Assembly (NCBI RefSeq): GCF_019457885.1
Contig: NZ_JAHZST010000013.1
Location: 94,666-158,665, forward strand
Origin: Shewanella nanhaiensis
Lineage (GTDB): Bacteria; Pseudomonadota; Gammaproteobacteria; Enterobacterales; Shewanellaceae
Direction of reading: 5' to 3'
Length of the DNA: 64,000 bases
Made by a program: the position numbers and the translations under genes. The notes under the pieces were generated by a model, which made no database searches, was not told the DNA's origin, and worked only from the letters and a program-made list of their open reading frames with translations. Below are positions 9,428 through 18,654 of the stretch, one piece after another (position 1 is the stretch's first letter; each line of letters begins with the position of its first letter).

Positions 9428-9460
9428 AGCTCAGTCAAAATATTTGGCTGAGCTTTTTTC
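9428..9460 (+). terminator. Terminator between convergent nanA and nagB
   Basis: AGCTCAGTC (9428-9436) pairs with GGCTGAGCT (9446-9454), allowing one G-U pair, and is followed by a T run. It ends the plus-strand operon; no A run is present for efficient action on the minus strand. Confidence 0.75.
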
Positions 9461-9493
9461 TCAAAACTCATAAGAGCTCTCTCTACCTATCTT

Positions 9494-10294
9494 TTATGAG
9501 TAAAAGCCGAACTCGTTATTTAGTCGGGTATTTTGTTCGTTCACCCAGGAAAAATACTCGGTATTATCCAACTCACTCGCGGCTTCTCTATCGAGTAAAA
9601 CCACTGCATCTCGATGCATCTGCAGAGCCGACGCGGGGCACATGGCACTCAAGGGGCCTGTTATCATCTGCTTAACCGCCTTAGCCTTATTAAGCCCCGT
9701 TGCCATAAGCAATAGATTACGACTATCTAAAATAGTCGCAATCCCCATGGTCATCGCCATATCCGGTTGATATTCACCCTGCTCAAATAGTCGACTGTTA
9801 TCTTTAATCGTCTGAGGAGTTAAACTTTTGACCCGTGTTCTAGACCCTAAACTGGAGGTAGGTTCATTAAATCCGATATGACCATTCGCCCCCAAACCTA
9901 AGATCTGCAGGTCAACACCTCCCGCTAGTTGAATATTTTTCTCGAAAGCAGCAGCTTCAACTCTGGGATTCTGTCCAATGAAGCAGGTAGGAAGGTAGGT
10001 ATTGTTATGATCTATATCGATATGCTTAAACAGGTTTTTAGTCATAAAATATCGATAGCTTTGTGGATTATCGGGCGCAATATCAAAATACTCATCTAAA
10101 TTAAAACTCTTTACCTGAGCAAAACTTAGCTCTCCTTTTCGATATAGATTAACTAGCTGTTTATAAAGTGCTATCGGAGTACTTCCTGTTGCAAGCCCCA
10201 GCACAGAATCAGGCTTTTCATCAATAAGGGACTTAACCCTTAAGGCTGCATGCACTGCCACCTGGCTAGCACTATTTAAGATGATCACCTGCAT
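9494..10294 (-). CDS. nagB: Glucosamine-6-phosphate deaminase
   Basis: 266 residues, the same length as E. coli NagB. Key motifs are LATGSTP near residue 36, the catalytic region FNLDEYFD, and GLGANGHIGFNEP with the active-site His. It converts GlcN-6-P to fructose-6-P and ammonia, the last step feeding sialic acid carbon into glycolysis. The ATG at 10294 has a GGAGATAG site and overlaps the end of nanK by 10 bases, so the two are translationally coupled. It is the last gene of the minus-strand operon and converges on nanA. Confidence 0.95.
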   Translation of the reverse strand: MQVIILNSASQVAVHAALRVKSLIDEKPDSVLGLATGSTPIALYKQLVNLYRKGELSFAQVKSFNLDEYFDIAPDNPQSYRYFMTKNLFKHIDIDHNNTYLPTCFIGQNPRVEAAAFEKNIQLAGGVDLQILGLGANGHIGFNEPTSSLGSRTRVKSLTPQTIKDNSRLFEQGEYQPDMAMTMGIATILDSRNLLLMATGLNKAKAVKQMITGPLSAMCPASALQMHRDAVVLLDREAASELDNTEYFSWVNEQNTRLNNEFGFYS

Positions 10295-11181
10295 ACTCTA
10301 TCTCCTTTACTGCCCGCTTGGGTCAAATATTGGGAATAGAGCGCCGCTCCCACAAGGTCAGCATTTGCACCAGAAAGTGGCGCTAATAATTTCACCTTAT
10401 ATATCTCAGGGAGCCGATTAAGCAGACTTCGCACGCGAGCGCTAAACTCATGTGACAAGCCAATGCTGCCACCTAAAACCACAACTTCTGTACCAGTCAC
10501 AGCCTTTATATTAGCAATCAACTCAACTAATGCAGCCGCCCCTCTGTCGATCAGATCATTGACTTCAGGGTTTGACAGATGCATCTCAAATACTTGCTTA
10601 CAGCTAACCGAGCAGCCTAGTATCTCAGATGCTTGACGGGCAATTGCTCTGCCAGAGGTGATCGACTCAACACAGTTTTTACGCCCACAGACACAAGCCT
10701 GCTGATGCCTATCTGGCTGAGGTACCGATACATGCCCCAAATGCGCACAAAAACCGTCATAGGAGGTGACTAGCCGACCATTTTGAACCATTCCCCCGCC
10801 CACTCCGGTCGAAACGGTGATATACACTAAGGTCTCTCGGTACTCGCCAATGATATACTCAGACCAAGCAGCGGCTGCTGCGTCATTAATAATGGTAACC
10901 GGAAGCTCAAAACTAGCCTCCAACTGCTGATGTAAACAGAGTTCAGCATCTGGACCAACTCCGAGAAACTTAACCCTATCTTCGGCAACTTGACCTGTAC
11001 AAGCAAGAGCAAGCGAGTCAGCTTTTCCTAACCAATCACGGCAGAGTCTCAACAGTACATCTGGCAAGGTTTTCAGATTTTGATGTAATACCGAAGGGAT
11101 CTCCACCCGCTCAACAATAACGCCATCTTCAACCAGAGCCGCGGCGATTTTTGTTCCCCCAACATCAATTGAGATAATCAT
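10285..11181 (-). CDS. nanK: N-acetylmannosamine kinase (ROK family)
   Basis: 298 residues. The N-terminal ATP-binding motif SIDVGGTKIAAAL, the TVSTGVGGGMV segment, and the ROK zinc site (GH followed by ACVCGRKNCVES) are all present. ROK kinases also include GlcNAc and glucose kinases; the operon position between nanE and nagB argues for ManNAc as the substrate, giving ManNAc-6-P. The start overlaps the nanE stop by 4 bases (ATGA type) and the end overlaps nagB. It has no N-terminal helix-turn-helix, so it is a kinase and not a NagC-type repressor. Confidence 0.88.
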   Translation of the reverse strand: MIISIDVGGTKIAAALVEDGVIVERVEIPSVLHQNLKTLPDVLLRLCRDWLGKADSLALACTGQVAEDRVKFLGVGPDAELCLHQQLEASFELPVTIINDAAAAAWSEYIIGEYRETLVYITVSTGVGGGMVQNGRLVTSYDGFCAHLGHVSVPQPDRHQQACVCGRKNCVESITSGRAIARQASEILGCSVSCKQVFEMHLSNPEVNDLIDRGAAALVELIANIKAVTGTEVVVLGGSIGLSHEFSARVRSLLNRLPEIYKVKLLAPLSGANADLVGAALYSQYLTQAGSKGDRVCR

Positions 11182-11885
11182 ACTTTCCTGCCTGATCCAT
11201 CAATGCGGGTTACAAACCACTGGGTAATATGTTCAATCCGAGTAATTGCCGAGCCAACAGTGACACAAAATGCCCCTAACTCTATCGCCTTAGCTGCTCG
11301 CTCCGGTGAGTTATAGCGTCCCTCAGCAACCACTTTTAATCCCTGTAACTGCCATTTCTCAACTAACTCATAATCTGGCTGTTCAGGCACCGCTTGATCC
11401 TGCGTGTAACCTGACAGAGTACTACCGATAAAGCTACAGCCAAGCTTTGCCAGCTTTATCCCCTCCTCAAACTCTGCACAATCCGCCATGGCGATACAGC
11501 CACACTCATGAATAGTATTAAGTAAAGTTTCTACATCCACAGGCCTTACTCTGTCAGTCCCATCAAATGCAATAATCTTAGCCCCAGCATCTGCTAGCAT
11601 TTTAATATCATCGACAAAGGGGGTAATTCTGATTGGACAGCCTGATAGATCCCGTTTGATAATCCCAACAATAGGCAATTCAGTGGCAGCAGCAACGGCT
11701 TTTACATTCTCAACGCCTTCAATGCGCACTCCCTTGGCACCACCTGCAATTGCAGCCAGCGCCATGGCACGCACATGCTCCACTTTATCCATAGGACCGT
11801 CATCCACTGGCTGACATGAGGCTATCAGTGCTCCCTTCAATTGATTAACTAACTGTTTTTCCAAAGCTCGATTGATTGCAGACAT
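11178..11885 (-). CDS. nanE: N-acetylmannosamine-6-phosphate 2-epimerase
   Basis: 235 residues, the size of E. coli NanE (229). The TIM-barrel family signatures are visible: LKGALIASCQPVDDGPMD at the start, VGIIKRDLSGCPIRITP, FDGTDRVRP, and C-terminal AEGRYNSPERA and GAFCVTVGSAITR. It converts ManNAc-6-P to GlcNAc-6-P. It lies 45 bases behind the transporter gene and overlaps nanK by 4 bases, so it is the second gene of the transporter-nanE-nanK-nagB operon. Confidence 0.93.
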   Translation of the reverse strand: MSAINRALEKQLVNQLKGALIASCQPVDDGPMDKVEHVRAMALAAIAGGAKGVRIEGVENVKAVAAATELPIVGIIKRDLSGCPIRITPFVDDIKMLADAGAKIIAFDGTDRVRPVDVETLLNTIHECGCIAMADCAEFEEGIKLAKLGCSFIGSTLSGYTQDQAVPEQPDYELVEKWQLQGLKVVAEGRYNSPERAAKAIELGAFCVTVGSAITRIEHITQWFVTRIDGSGRKV

Positions 11886-11930
11886 CTTAATTCCTAAATT
11901 ACTAATCGCCCTAAGACTAACCTTTACCCA

Positions 11931-14537
11931 TTAATGACCTTGGTTTACTGGTTTTTTCATCGTGTAAAGGGTCAAGCCTTCGACCTCTTTATCCTCACAA
12001 GGCTTAAGTAAACTCACCAAATAACCAATAATAAAAGAGGAGAGAATACCAATCGTCGCGTAGAGGTAACCATTTGCCCATCCCGCTTTCCAAGCCCAAA
12101 CCATAATAAACACACCAGATAAGATCCCAATCATGGCTCCTGTGGCATTGGCTTTTTTAGTCATAACCCCCAGAACAAATAGACCGCCTAATGCCCCCAT
12201 AAACATACCTATCACTTTAAAATAGGCCTCCATTAATGAACGGATCTCTGGATCAATAAAGATAAGCCCCGCAGTTGTCCCTAAGGCTCCCATGATGAAG
12301 GTTAACCAACGTGCAGCACTCATATACCCCTTTTCCGTTTTAACGAGATCAAAAGGCTTAATAAAATCAGTCACCAAGGTACTTGCAATGGAGTTCATAC
12401 TTGTGGAAACCGTGGATTGTGCCGCTGCAAAAATACCTGCCACGATTAGCCCAGCAAACCCAACGGGTAACTCAGTAGCGATAAATGCAGGGAAGATTTG
12501 ATCTATCTGTAAGTTAGGATCCAGCTTTTCAGGATGAGTGGAATAAAAAGCATATAATCCGGTGCCAATGGCAAAAAACAGCAAGGAAGCAGGTCCAGCT
12601 ATCAAGGCATTTGCCCAGATTGATTTTTCAGCCGCTTTAATGTCGGTCGTCACCATATACCGCTGAACAATAGCCTGATCCGCAGTGTAACTCGTTAGAT
12701 TTTGCCCAATGCCACCGATCACAATCACCCAGAGCGACAGTGTCGTGATGCTGTTTAAGCTAAAGTCAGCATCCACGACCTTAAATTTGTCACCACTTAA
12801 ACCGATATCGATATAACCCGATATACCGCCTTCGATGCCAGATATAATAGTGACAAAGCAGACAAGAGCACCTAAAAGTAAAATGATAGTTTGCACGGTA
12901 TCGGTCCAGATCACCGCCTCTATTCCACCGATAGTGCAATAGAACAGACATAACACTCCCATGATCATCACACTCTCAGCCGCGGTTAGTGGCGTCACGG
13001 CAGACAAGGCCAGTGCTGTCAGCGCCATCACTATTCCCATACGCCCAATATGAAACAGAGTAAATAGTGCGCTCGCAAATAAGCGTACTCCCATATTGAA
13101 TCGTTTAGAGAGGTACTCATAAGCACTAGTTGCATCGATTTGACGAAAGAAAGGGATGGCAATATAGATCCCCACAGGAGCAACAACAATGATCATCCAG
13201 ATCCCAACGAGTAGAATCCAATTCGTTTGATAAACGATGGCGGGCAGTGCGACATAGGTTAATGAGCTCAGCATGGTGGCATAGATAGAGCAAGCCGCGG
13301 CCCACCAAGGGATCGATTGCCCTCCTCTAAAATAATCATTGGTATTATGATTTCTTAACGCAAAGAAGAGACCCACCATAACTACCAGTGCGAGATAGAC
13401 GACCAGTACAGTCATATTTATTCTGCCAAAATCTTGTACTTTACTCTCGACACTCAAACTCAATAACGAGCTACTATCTCGCTCTCCATCTTGATACTGG
13501 GCTAACACGTAGAGTTCGCCGTCAAGGGAAGCAACAGCCTTGGCTAAGATAGGAGTATTAGAGCTTTTTGACTCACTTTCAGATGATAATAAATGCTGCT
13601 TATACTCGCTCCACTGAGCCGTAATCGCGTTAAAAGAGAGTATCTTACCGTCATCCATTAGCGCCAAGATATATGACTGGCCTAAAGGCGTTACAGCATT
13701 AAATCTTGAAGAGATAAGCTTCTCGGCAAGCTTTACTGCTCCAACCGATTGCCACTCCAAACGAGTAGGATCAAACTTCCACACTTCCGCAGCTTTGGCC
13801 TCTTTCTCCGCAACCGATCCATCTCGTGCTTGATTAAACATCCCGTACACTTTCTCGCCAAAACCATCGTTTTGTACCGTAAGCTTAAGATCACTCTCCG
13901 CTGGAATAGGGAGCTGAGTGAGTAACTCCCACTGCTCATCAACCATTAAACTGATATCAACACGATTATCTACTTGCTTTCCCTTAATACCCGCTAAATT
14001 GAGACGATAAAAACTAGGTCGTTCTCCCTCCTGATAGGCATAAAGATAAAGCTTCTCTTCAATTATCACAGCAGAGCTAGTTGCCACTTTATAAGGAAGA
14101 GAAGGAAGCGGATATTTGGTTAACTCTTCCGATTTAGGGTTCCAAGCTAATAGAGATACCTTGTCAGAAGCAGATACTGAGTTATGACCACCAGCAAGGA
14201 TCAAACCAAATTTATGCTCAATAACAGCACTACCACTAAGATCATGATAGATCTGGCTTATCTTCTTTTTCCACTGACTGGTTTTTACATCTTTCCAAAA
14301 AACTAAAAGCGGCTCCTCATTAGATATTGAACCATGCTCCCCCCCCGATAAACTGGCACCCGTTGAAAGAATTAGTGAGCCAGAAGCCGAGCCTAAAAAA
14401 GCACCATCAAATACCTCAACCTCATTAAGAAGATGCCCCCCTTCCACACTTTTCCAATCAAGACGTACCTCTGCGCAGGCAAGAACTGGAAACAAGATCA
14501 TGGATAACAGGAGGCATCGCCTTAAAAAACAACTCAT
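11931..14537 (-). CDS. Sialic acid transporter fusion: periplasmic Kelch/mutarotase-like domain plus SSS sodium symporter
   Basis: 868 residues in two parts. Residues 1-22 are a signal peptide; residues 25-370 are a Kelch-type beta-propeller (repeated LAGGHN, LYLYAYQ, LYVLAQYQ blades) that would lie in the periplasm. From residue 375 on there is a full sodium:solute symporter core with about 13 membrane spans and the motifs NDYFRGGQSIPWW, TADQAIVQRY and AAAQSTVSTSMN. The propeller resembles the cyclically permuted relatives of the sialic acid mutarotase NanM, known to be fused to SSS proteins. A single chain could therefore convert alpha- to beta-Neu5Ac and import it with sodium. The ATG at 14537 has a GGTGA site. 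It heads the minus-strand operon. Confidence 0.85.
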   Translation of the reverse strand: MSCFLRRCLLLSMILFPVLACAEVRLDWKSVEGGHLLNEVEVFDGAFLGSASGSLILSTGASLSGGEHGSISNEEPLLVFWKDVKTSQWKKKISQIYHDLSGSAVIEHKFGLILAGGHNSVSASDKVSLLAWNPKSEELTKYPLPSLPYKVATSSAVIIEEKLYLYAYQEGERPSFYRLNLAGIKGKQVDNRVDISLMVDEQWELLTQLPIPAESDLKLTVQNDGFGEKVYGMFNQARDGSVAEKEAKAAEVWKFDPTRLEWQSVGAVKLAEKLISSRFNAVTPLGQSYILALMDDGKILSFNAITAQWSEYKQHLLSSESESKSSNTPILAKAVASLDGELYVLAQYQDGERDSSSLLSLSVESKVQDFGRINMTVLVVYLALVVMVGLFFALRNHNTNDYFRGGQSIPWWAAACSIYATMLSSLTYVALPAIVYQTNWILLVGIWMIIVVAPVGIYIAIPFFRQIDATSAYEYLSKRFNMGVRLFASALFTLFHIGRMGIVMALTALALSAVTPLTAAESVMIMGVLCLFYCTIGGIEAVIWTDTVQTIILLLGALVCFVTIISGIEGGISGYIDIGLSGDKFKVVDADFSLNSITTLSLWVIVIGGIGQNLTSYTADQAIVQRYMVTTDIKAAEKSIWANALIAGPASLLFFAIGTGLYAFYSTHPEKLDPNLQIDQIFPAFIATELPVGFAGLIVAGIFAAAQSTVSTSMNSIASTLVTDFIKPFDLVKTEKGYMSAARWLTFIMGALGTTAGLIFIDPEIRSLMEAYFKVIGMFMGALGGLFVLGVMTKKANATGAMIGILSGVFIMVWAWKAGWANGYLYATIGILSSFIIGYLVSLLKPCEDKEVEGLTLYTMKKPVNQGH

Positions 14538-14567
14538 ATTTTCACCAAGTGTACATATTTTACGCTG

Positions 14568-14582
14568 TATACCTGTTATACC
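14568..14582 (-). promoter_or_regulatory. Predicted NanR operator upstream of the transporter operon
   Basis: On the minus strand two perfect GGTATA hexamers (14577-14582 and 14568-14573) stand as a direct repeat with a 9-base period, about 30-45 bases upstream of the transporter ATG. This is the motif type recognised by E. coli NanR. I could not define a good -35/-10 pair here. Confidence 0.6.
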
Positions 14583-14670
14583 AGCTAGAACTAAATAAGG
14601 CTACAGTTTGTTAACCAGTTAGTGACAATTAATGACATTTTTTTAGAGGAAAAATTGGGCAAAAGAGATA

Positions 14671-14691
14671 GAAAAGGGCCCAAAGGCCCTT
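14671..14691 (-). terminator. Terminator of nanR
   Basis: AAGGGCC and GGCCCTT (14674-14680 and 14685-14691) form a tight stem followed on the minus strand by TTTTC, just behind the nanR stop codon. It would separate nanR from the transporter operon, which then needs its own promoter. Confidence 0.65.
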
Positions 14692-14708
14692 ACGTTTAGC
14701 TGTGAGGA

Positions 14709-15416
14709 CTATTCAGAGTAGGATAAGTCATAGGCTTTTTGCAGATGTTTCATCAATACAGCATCAGCACCTTCCACATCATGGGCCTTAATTCTTTCCA
14801 CTATGGCAGCATGATCTTCATAGCTCTTCTGATTTAGCCCTTTGGAGTCAGCTTTATCAGGTCGTATATCTATGACCCAATCAACCAGAGCTTGATGAAT
14901 AGCTAAGAAGATAGGGTTACCCGGTATAGTTGCAATAATTCGGTGAAAGTTAATATCAGTTTTCTTAAACTGGGCATTAATATCGATGGCTTTCTGGTTT
15001 AGTGTTAAGGCATATTCCAGCTCTTTAATCTGCTCATCTGTAGCATGTTCGGCCGCATAACGTATTAAACTCGACTCAAAAAACTGCCTTAACTGATCGA
15101 AATATCGAGTACCATCGGGCTGATTCAAGAAGTCTTTAGACATCCCCGACAGCTCTGCAATAATCGTATCGGCAGAGGGACGGGTCACTCGGGTTCTCTC
15201 TCCACTGCTTATTTTCACTAAGCCTTTACGGGACAGGGATGATAACGCATCTCGAATTGAAGGCCTGCCAACACCAAATGCAGTCATCAAATCACGCTCA
15301 GACGGCAACATATCGCCTACAGCAAACTCCCCCTGACGGATCATCTCTTCGAGTTCATCCTCAACTCTTTCCGATAATTTTTTTCGTTCAACTGGTCGTT
15401 TAATCGTGATCGACAT
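14709..15416 (-). CDS. nanR: Sialic acid-responsive repressor, GntR family (FadR/FCD subfamily)
   Basis: 235 residues. An N-terminal winged helix-turn-helix (KKLSERVEDELEEMI, LPSERDLMTAFGVGRPS) is followed by an FCD ligand domain. Long stretches, such as RPSADTIIAELSGM and SLIRYAAEHATDEQI, match my memory of E. coli NanR almost word for word, so I use the symbol. NanR represses nan operons and is released by Neu5Ac. ATG 15416 is preceded by GGAAGGAAA at proper distance; an ATG nine codons upstream would sit on that ribosome site. The metal/ligand histidines of the FCD fold (NFHRIIA, YEDHAAIV) are present. Autoregulation is suggested by a GGTATG in its own promoter region. Confidence 0.92.
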   Translation of the reverse strand: MSITIKRPVERKKLSERVEDELEEMIRQGEFAVGDMLPSERDLMTAFGVGRPSIRDALSSLSRKGLVKISSGERTRVTRPSADTIIAELSGMSKDFLNQPDGTRYFDQLRQFFESSLIRYAAEHATDEQIKELEYALTLNQKAIDINAQFKKTDINFHRIIATIPGNPIFLAIHQALVDWVIDIRPDKADSKGLNQKSYEDHAAIVERIKAHDVEGADAVLMKHLQKAYDLSYSE

Positions 15417-15837
15417 GTAATTTCCTTCCTTTCCTAGCGTCAACCCTACTAAAGAGCATTATGCTATTTAGCTATCATACCAGTTACTTTACTAAGCTAT
15501 GCATTCGGATACAAGCACCTAAAATGATGACCGACTTCCGCCCTAAACCTCACACTTCTTAGCCCCCATAGCGCTATTATGCCTCCATACCTCTTCATTT
15601 CAATTTAGTTACAATTTCGGTTGCCAACTAGCAATACAGTAAACTTAAACCTATAATTCAACATGTTAACAGTGTTTAACAAAGAAACAGATTGATAACA
15701 GAAGCAGGCTTGGCTAAATCACCTCTGGTCTTCGATGGGGAAAAACGGCTATATTAGCCCTATAATAAATATTCGTATTCAATATCAGCCAGTTGGCTAC
15801 CGATTACCATCGGATCCCTATCAAAAGGATAATAAGC
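15417..15837. other. Divergent intergenic region nanR / ompR
   Basis: About 420 bases with no gene I can support. On the ompR side a TATAAT at 15761-15766 could be the ompR -10 box, without a good -35 partner. The nanR side carries the half-site noted separately. Confidence 0.5.
15476..15481 (-). promoter_or_regulatory. Possible NanR half-site in the nanR promoter region
   Basis: A single GGTATG within ACTGGTATGATAG lies about 60 bases upstream of the nanR start and overlaps a TATGAT -10-like hexamer. A second repeat is not clear. This is weak evidence for autoregulation. Confidence 0.3.
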
Positions 15838-16563
15838 ATGGGACAGGAAACCTCTAAAATACTCGTTGTAGATGATGATATGAGGCTAAGAGCCTTACTC
15901 GAACGTTATCTAATGGAGCAAGGTTATCAAGTTCGCAGTGCCGCCAACGCTGAGCAGATGGATAGACTGCTCGAACGTGAGAATTTTCACCTGCTAGTGT
16001 TAGACCTCATGTTGCCAGGGGAAGATGGTCTCTCAATCTGTCGTCGACTACGCCAAAATGGTAGCCCTATTCCTATTGTGATGTTGACCGCTAAAGGCGA
16101 CGAAGTAGACCGCATTATCGGTCTAGAGCTTGGCGCCGATGATTACCTACCAAAACCCTTTAATCCTCGTGAACTACTTGCCAGAATCAAAGCGGTAATG
16201 CGTCGTCAAACCCAAGATGTTCCAGGGGCTCCGACTCAACAGGAGGAGGAGATCACCTTCGGTGAGTTTGCTCTTAACCTGGCAACACGCGAGATGTACC
16301 ATGGTGAAGAGGCTATCTCTCTTACCAGCGGTGAATTTGCCGTACTCAAAGTGCTGGTCAGCCATCCTAGAGAGCCACTCTCCCGTGACAAGCTAATGAA
16401 TTTGGCTCGCGGACGTGACTATTCGGCTCTAGAGCGTTCAATCGATGTTCAGGTATCACGTCTACGACGCCTGATTGAGAAAGATCCGGCTAATCCTAGA
16501 TATATCCAAACAGTGTGGGGACTGGGATATGTTTTTGTTCCCGATGGCGCTGCTCGTCGATAG
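15838..16563 (+). CDS. ompR: Osmolarity response regulator OmpR
   Basis: 241 residues, nearly identical in layout to E. coli OmpR (239). The receiver domain has the acidic pocket VVDDD (12-14), the phospho-acceptor D56 in LDLMLPGEDG and the lysine in DDYLPKPFNPREL; the C-terminal winged helix carries SREPLSRDKL-type and LRRLIEKDP elements and ends with YVFVPDG. It activates or represses porin and other genes when phosphorylated by EnvZ. ATG 15838 follows AAGGATAATAAGC. envZ starts 49 bases downstream in the same direction. Confidence 0.96.
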   Translation: MGQETSKILVVDDDMRLRALLERYLMEQGYQVRSAANAEQMDRLLERENFHLLVLDLMLPGEDGLSICRRLRQNGSPIPIVMLTAKGDEVDRIIGLELGADDYLPKPFNPRELLARIKAVMRRQTQDVPGAPTQQEEEITFGEFALNLATREMYHGEEAISLTSGEFAVLKVLVSHPREPLSRDKLMNLARGRDYSALERSIDVQVSRLRRLIEKDPANPRYIQTVWGLGYVFVPDGAARR

Positions 16564-16612
16564 ATCAATAGATTCATTGGCCGAATAAATCTAAACCATA
16601 AGGTAGTTCTGA

Positions 16613-17923
16613 GTGAAGTGGTTAAAAAAGATCCTTCCCCGTAGTTCATTCAGTCAAACTGTGATGCTAATTGGCTGCCTACTGCTGATCAACCAATTAG
16701 TATCTTACCTCTCTGTAGCCACCTACTTTATTCAGCCAACCTATCAGCAAATTAACCAACTGATTGCCCGTCAGGTGAAGCTACTATTCGTCGACGGTGT
16801 CGATGTTGGCCGTGAACACCTAACCATGGTTGATGCCCTCAATGCGAAAGTTCGCGGCGATGGTATGAAGATATATAATCAGAAACAAGCACGAGCGGCA
16901 GGCATAGAGCAGACCACTTACTATGGCTTTCTATCATCTCAGATGTCAGAGCACTTAGGTGGCAAGGCTGAAGTAAGAATCGCCCAAGGCGATGATTTTG
17001 AGATCTGGATCCGTCCTCCACAAGCGCCATCAATCTGGATAAAGGTTCCGCTAACGGGCTTCAATGAATACGATCTCTCCCCTCTCACTCTCTATTTAAT
17101 GGTCATAGGCGCGCTCAGTGTTGCTGGCGGATGGTGGTTCGCCAGACAACAAAACAGGCCTTTAAAGCGTCTACAAAAAGCGGCGATCTTGGTCTCAATG
17201 GGAGATTATCCTAAACCGCTACCACTCAATGGTTCGACTGAGATTGTCGAAGTTACCAACGCCTTCAACCAGATGTCCCACAGCATGAAGCAGCTCGAGC
17301 AAGACAGGGCCTTGTTGATGGCGGGGATCTCCCACGATCTTCGCACCCCACTGACCCGTATTCGTCTCGCTTCAGAGATGATGGTTGAGGAGGATGAATA
17401 CCTTAAAGATGGCATAGTCCACGATATCGAAGATATGGATGCCATCATTAACCAGTTTATCGCCTATATCCGTCAAGATCAGGAGAGCACCCGAGAGCAG
17501 GAGCAGATCAACTACCTGATTCAGGACGTAGTGCAAGCAGAGTCAAACCGTGAAGGCAAAATTGAGGTTGAGCTCGCCACTTGCCCAGATATCCCCATGC
17601 AGGGCATTGCCATTAAGCGTATTCTCAGTAACTTAGTTGAAAACGCCTTCCGTTATGGCCAAGGTTGGGTCAAGTTAAGCTCCCACTTTGACGGCAAGCG
17701 AGTCGGATTTAGTGTCGAAGATAATGGCCCAGGTATACCTGAAGATCAGATCCCCGAACTGTTTCAGCCTTTTACGCAGGGAGATATTGCCCGAGGCAGT
17801 GTAGGCTCTGGACTCGGGCTAGCTATTATCAAACGTATTGTCGATCGCCACCAAGGCGAGGTGATACTCACCAATAGAGCCGAGGGAGGACTCCATGCTC
17901 AAGTCTGGCTTCCCTTAAGCTAA
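16613..17923 (+). CDS. envZ: Osmosensor histidine kinase EnvZ
   Basis: 436 residues. There are two membrane spans (about 15-38 and 158-178) flanking a periplasmic domain, then a HAMP domain, the H-box GISHDLRTPLTR with H241 as phospho-acceptor, and the HATPase motifs NAFRYG, VEDNGPGIP and GSGLGLAI. It phosphorylates and dephosphorylates OmpR. The start is GTG at 16613 with AAGG upstream, because no ATG fits and the sequence KWLKKILPRSSF matches EnvZ N-termini. It is the second gene of the ompR-envZ operon. Confidence 0.96.
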   Translation: MKWLKKILPRSSFSQTVMLIGCLLLINQLVSYLSVATYFIQPTYQQINQLIARQVKLLFVDGVDVGREHLTMVDALNAKVRGDGMKIYNQKQARAAGIEQTTYYGFLSSQMSEHLGGKAEVRIAQGDDFEIWIRPPQAPSIWIKVPLTGFNEYDLSPLTLYLMVIGALSVAGGWWFARQQNRPLKRLQKAAILVSMGDYPKPLPLNGSTEIVEVTNAFNQMSHSMKQLEQDRALLMAGISHDLRTPLTRIRLASEMMVEEDEYLKDGIVHDIEDMDAIINQFIAYIRQDQESTREQEQINYLIQDVVQAESNREGKIEVELATCPDIPMQGIAIKRILSNLVENAFRYGQGWVKLSSHFDGKRVGFSVEDNGPGIPEDQIPELFQPFTQGDIARGSVGSGLGLAIIKRIVDRHQGEVILTNRAEGGLHAQVWLPLS

Positions 17924-17963
17924 GCTTAGGTATAGAGAAGAAAGAATTAAAAGCAGCCTAAAC

Positions 17964-17987
17964 AAAAAAAGGAGCTTTAAAGCTCCT
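17964..17987 (-). terminator. Terminator of the peroxiredoxin gene
   Basis: A perfect palindrome AGGAGCTTTAAAGCTCCT (17970-17987) is followed on the minus strand by a run of seven T. It acts for the minus-strand peroxiredoxin gene; the plus strand lacks a T run, so envZ may end elsewhere. Confidence 0.75.
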
Positions 17988-18009
17988 ATATACAGACAAG
18001 CATCTAGGT

Positions 18010-18486
18010 TTAAAGCAGATCCAGAATAACTTCCGCCTTACTCACTTCAAACATCTTAGGCGCTTCTACATTAAGTTCGGTAACCACACCATTCTCTAGC
18101 ACCATGGCATAACGCTGAGAACGTATGCCTCCAAAGCCAGCCGTATCCATCTGCAGACCAACCGCCTTAGTAAAACTGGCATCGCCATCGGCCAGCATCA
18201 TAATCTCAGATGCATTTTGACTATCACCCCAGGCCTTCATCACAAAGGCATCATTCACCGAAACACAGGCAATAATATCAACGTCTTTAGCCTTAAACTG
18301 ATCGGCCAACACCACAAATCCCGGCAGATGTGATTGAGAGCAAGTTGGTGTAAAAGCCCCTGGGACGGCAAACAGTACCACCTTTTTACCAGCAAAAAGA
18401 TCGGTCACACAATGAGTCAACATCCCCTCATGAGTCAGCTCACCCAACATGGCGCCATCTGGAACTCTCTCCCCTTGTTTAATCAT
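18010..18486 (-). CDS. Prx5-family peroxiredoxin (AhpC/TSA superfamily)
   Basis: 158 residues. The Prx5 active site VPGAFTPTCSQSHLPGF places the peroxidatic Cys at position 49, with Pro and Thr in the conserved spacing. It reduces hydrogen peroxide and organic peroxides in the cytoplasm, in some relatives using glutathione/glutaredoxin. No glutaredoxin domain is fused at the C-terminus, unlike the Haemophilus-type hybrid. ATG 18486 is best placed behind GAGG; an adjacent ATG three bases earlier is also possible. It converges on envZ. Confidence 0.88.
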   Translation of the reverse strand: MIKQGERVPDGAMLGELTHEGMLTHCVTDLFAGKKVVLFAVPGAFTPTCSQSHLPGFVVLADQFKAKDVDIIACVSVNDAFVMKAWGDSQNASEIMMLADGDASFTKAVGLQMDTAGFGGIRSQRYAMVLENGVVTELNVEAPKMFEVSKAEVILDLL

Positions 18487-18654
18487 CATCGACCTCAATC
18501 AGAATTAAAATTTCTAGTATTAATATTAGGCTAAATATTCAACCAATTTAAATCAAAACCTCATTTCCTCCTAATCGTGAACTTTCATTCACTGTACATA
18601 TGCAGGGTAGTTGTCACAATGAGGCCAATGAAGAGGTAAAAAGGATTTAGGCAC

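Noticed and set aside
10285..11181. A NagC-type ROK repressor
   Set aside because: The protein starts directly with the ATP-binding motif and has no N-terminal helix-turn-helix; operon position supports a kinase.
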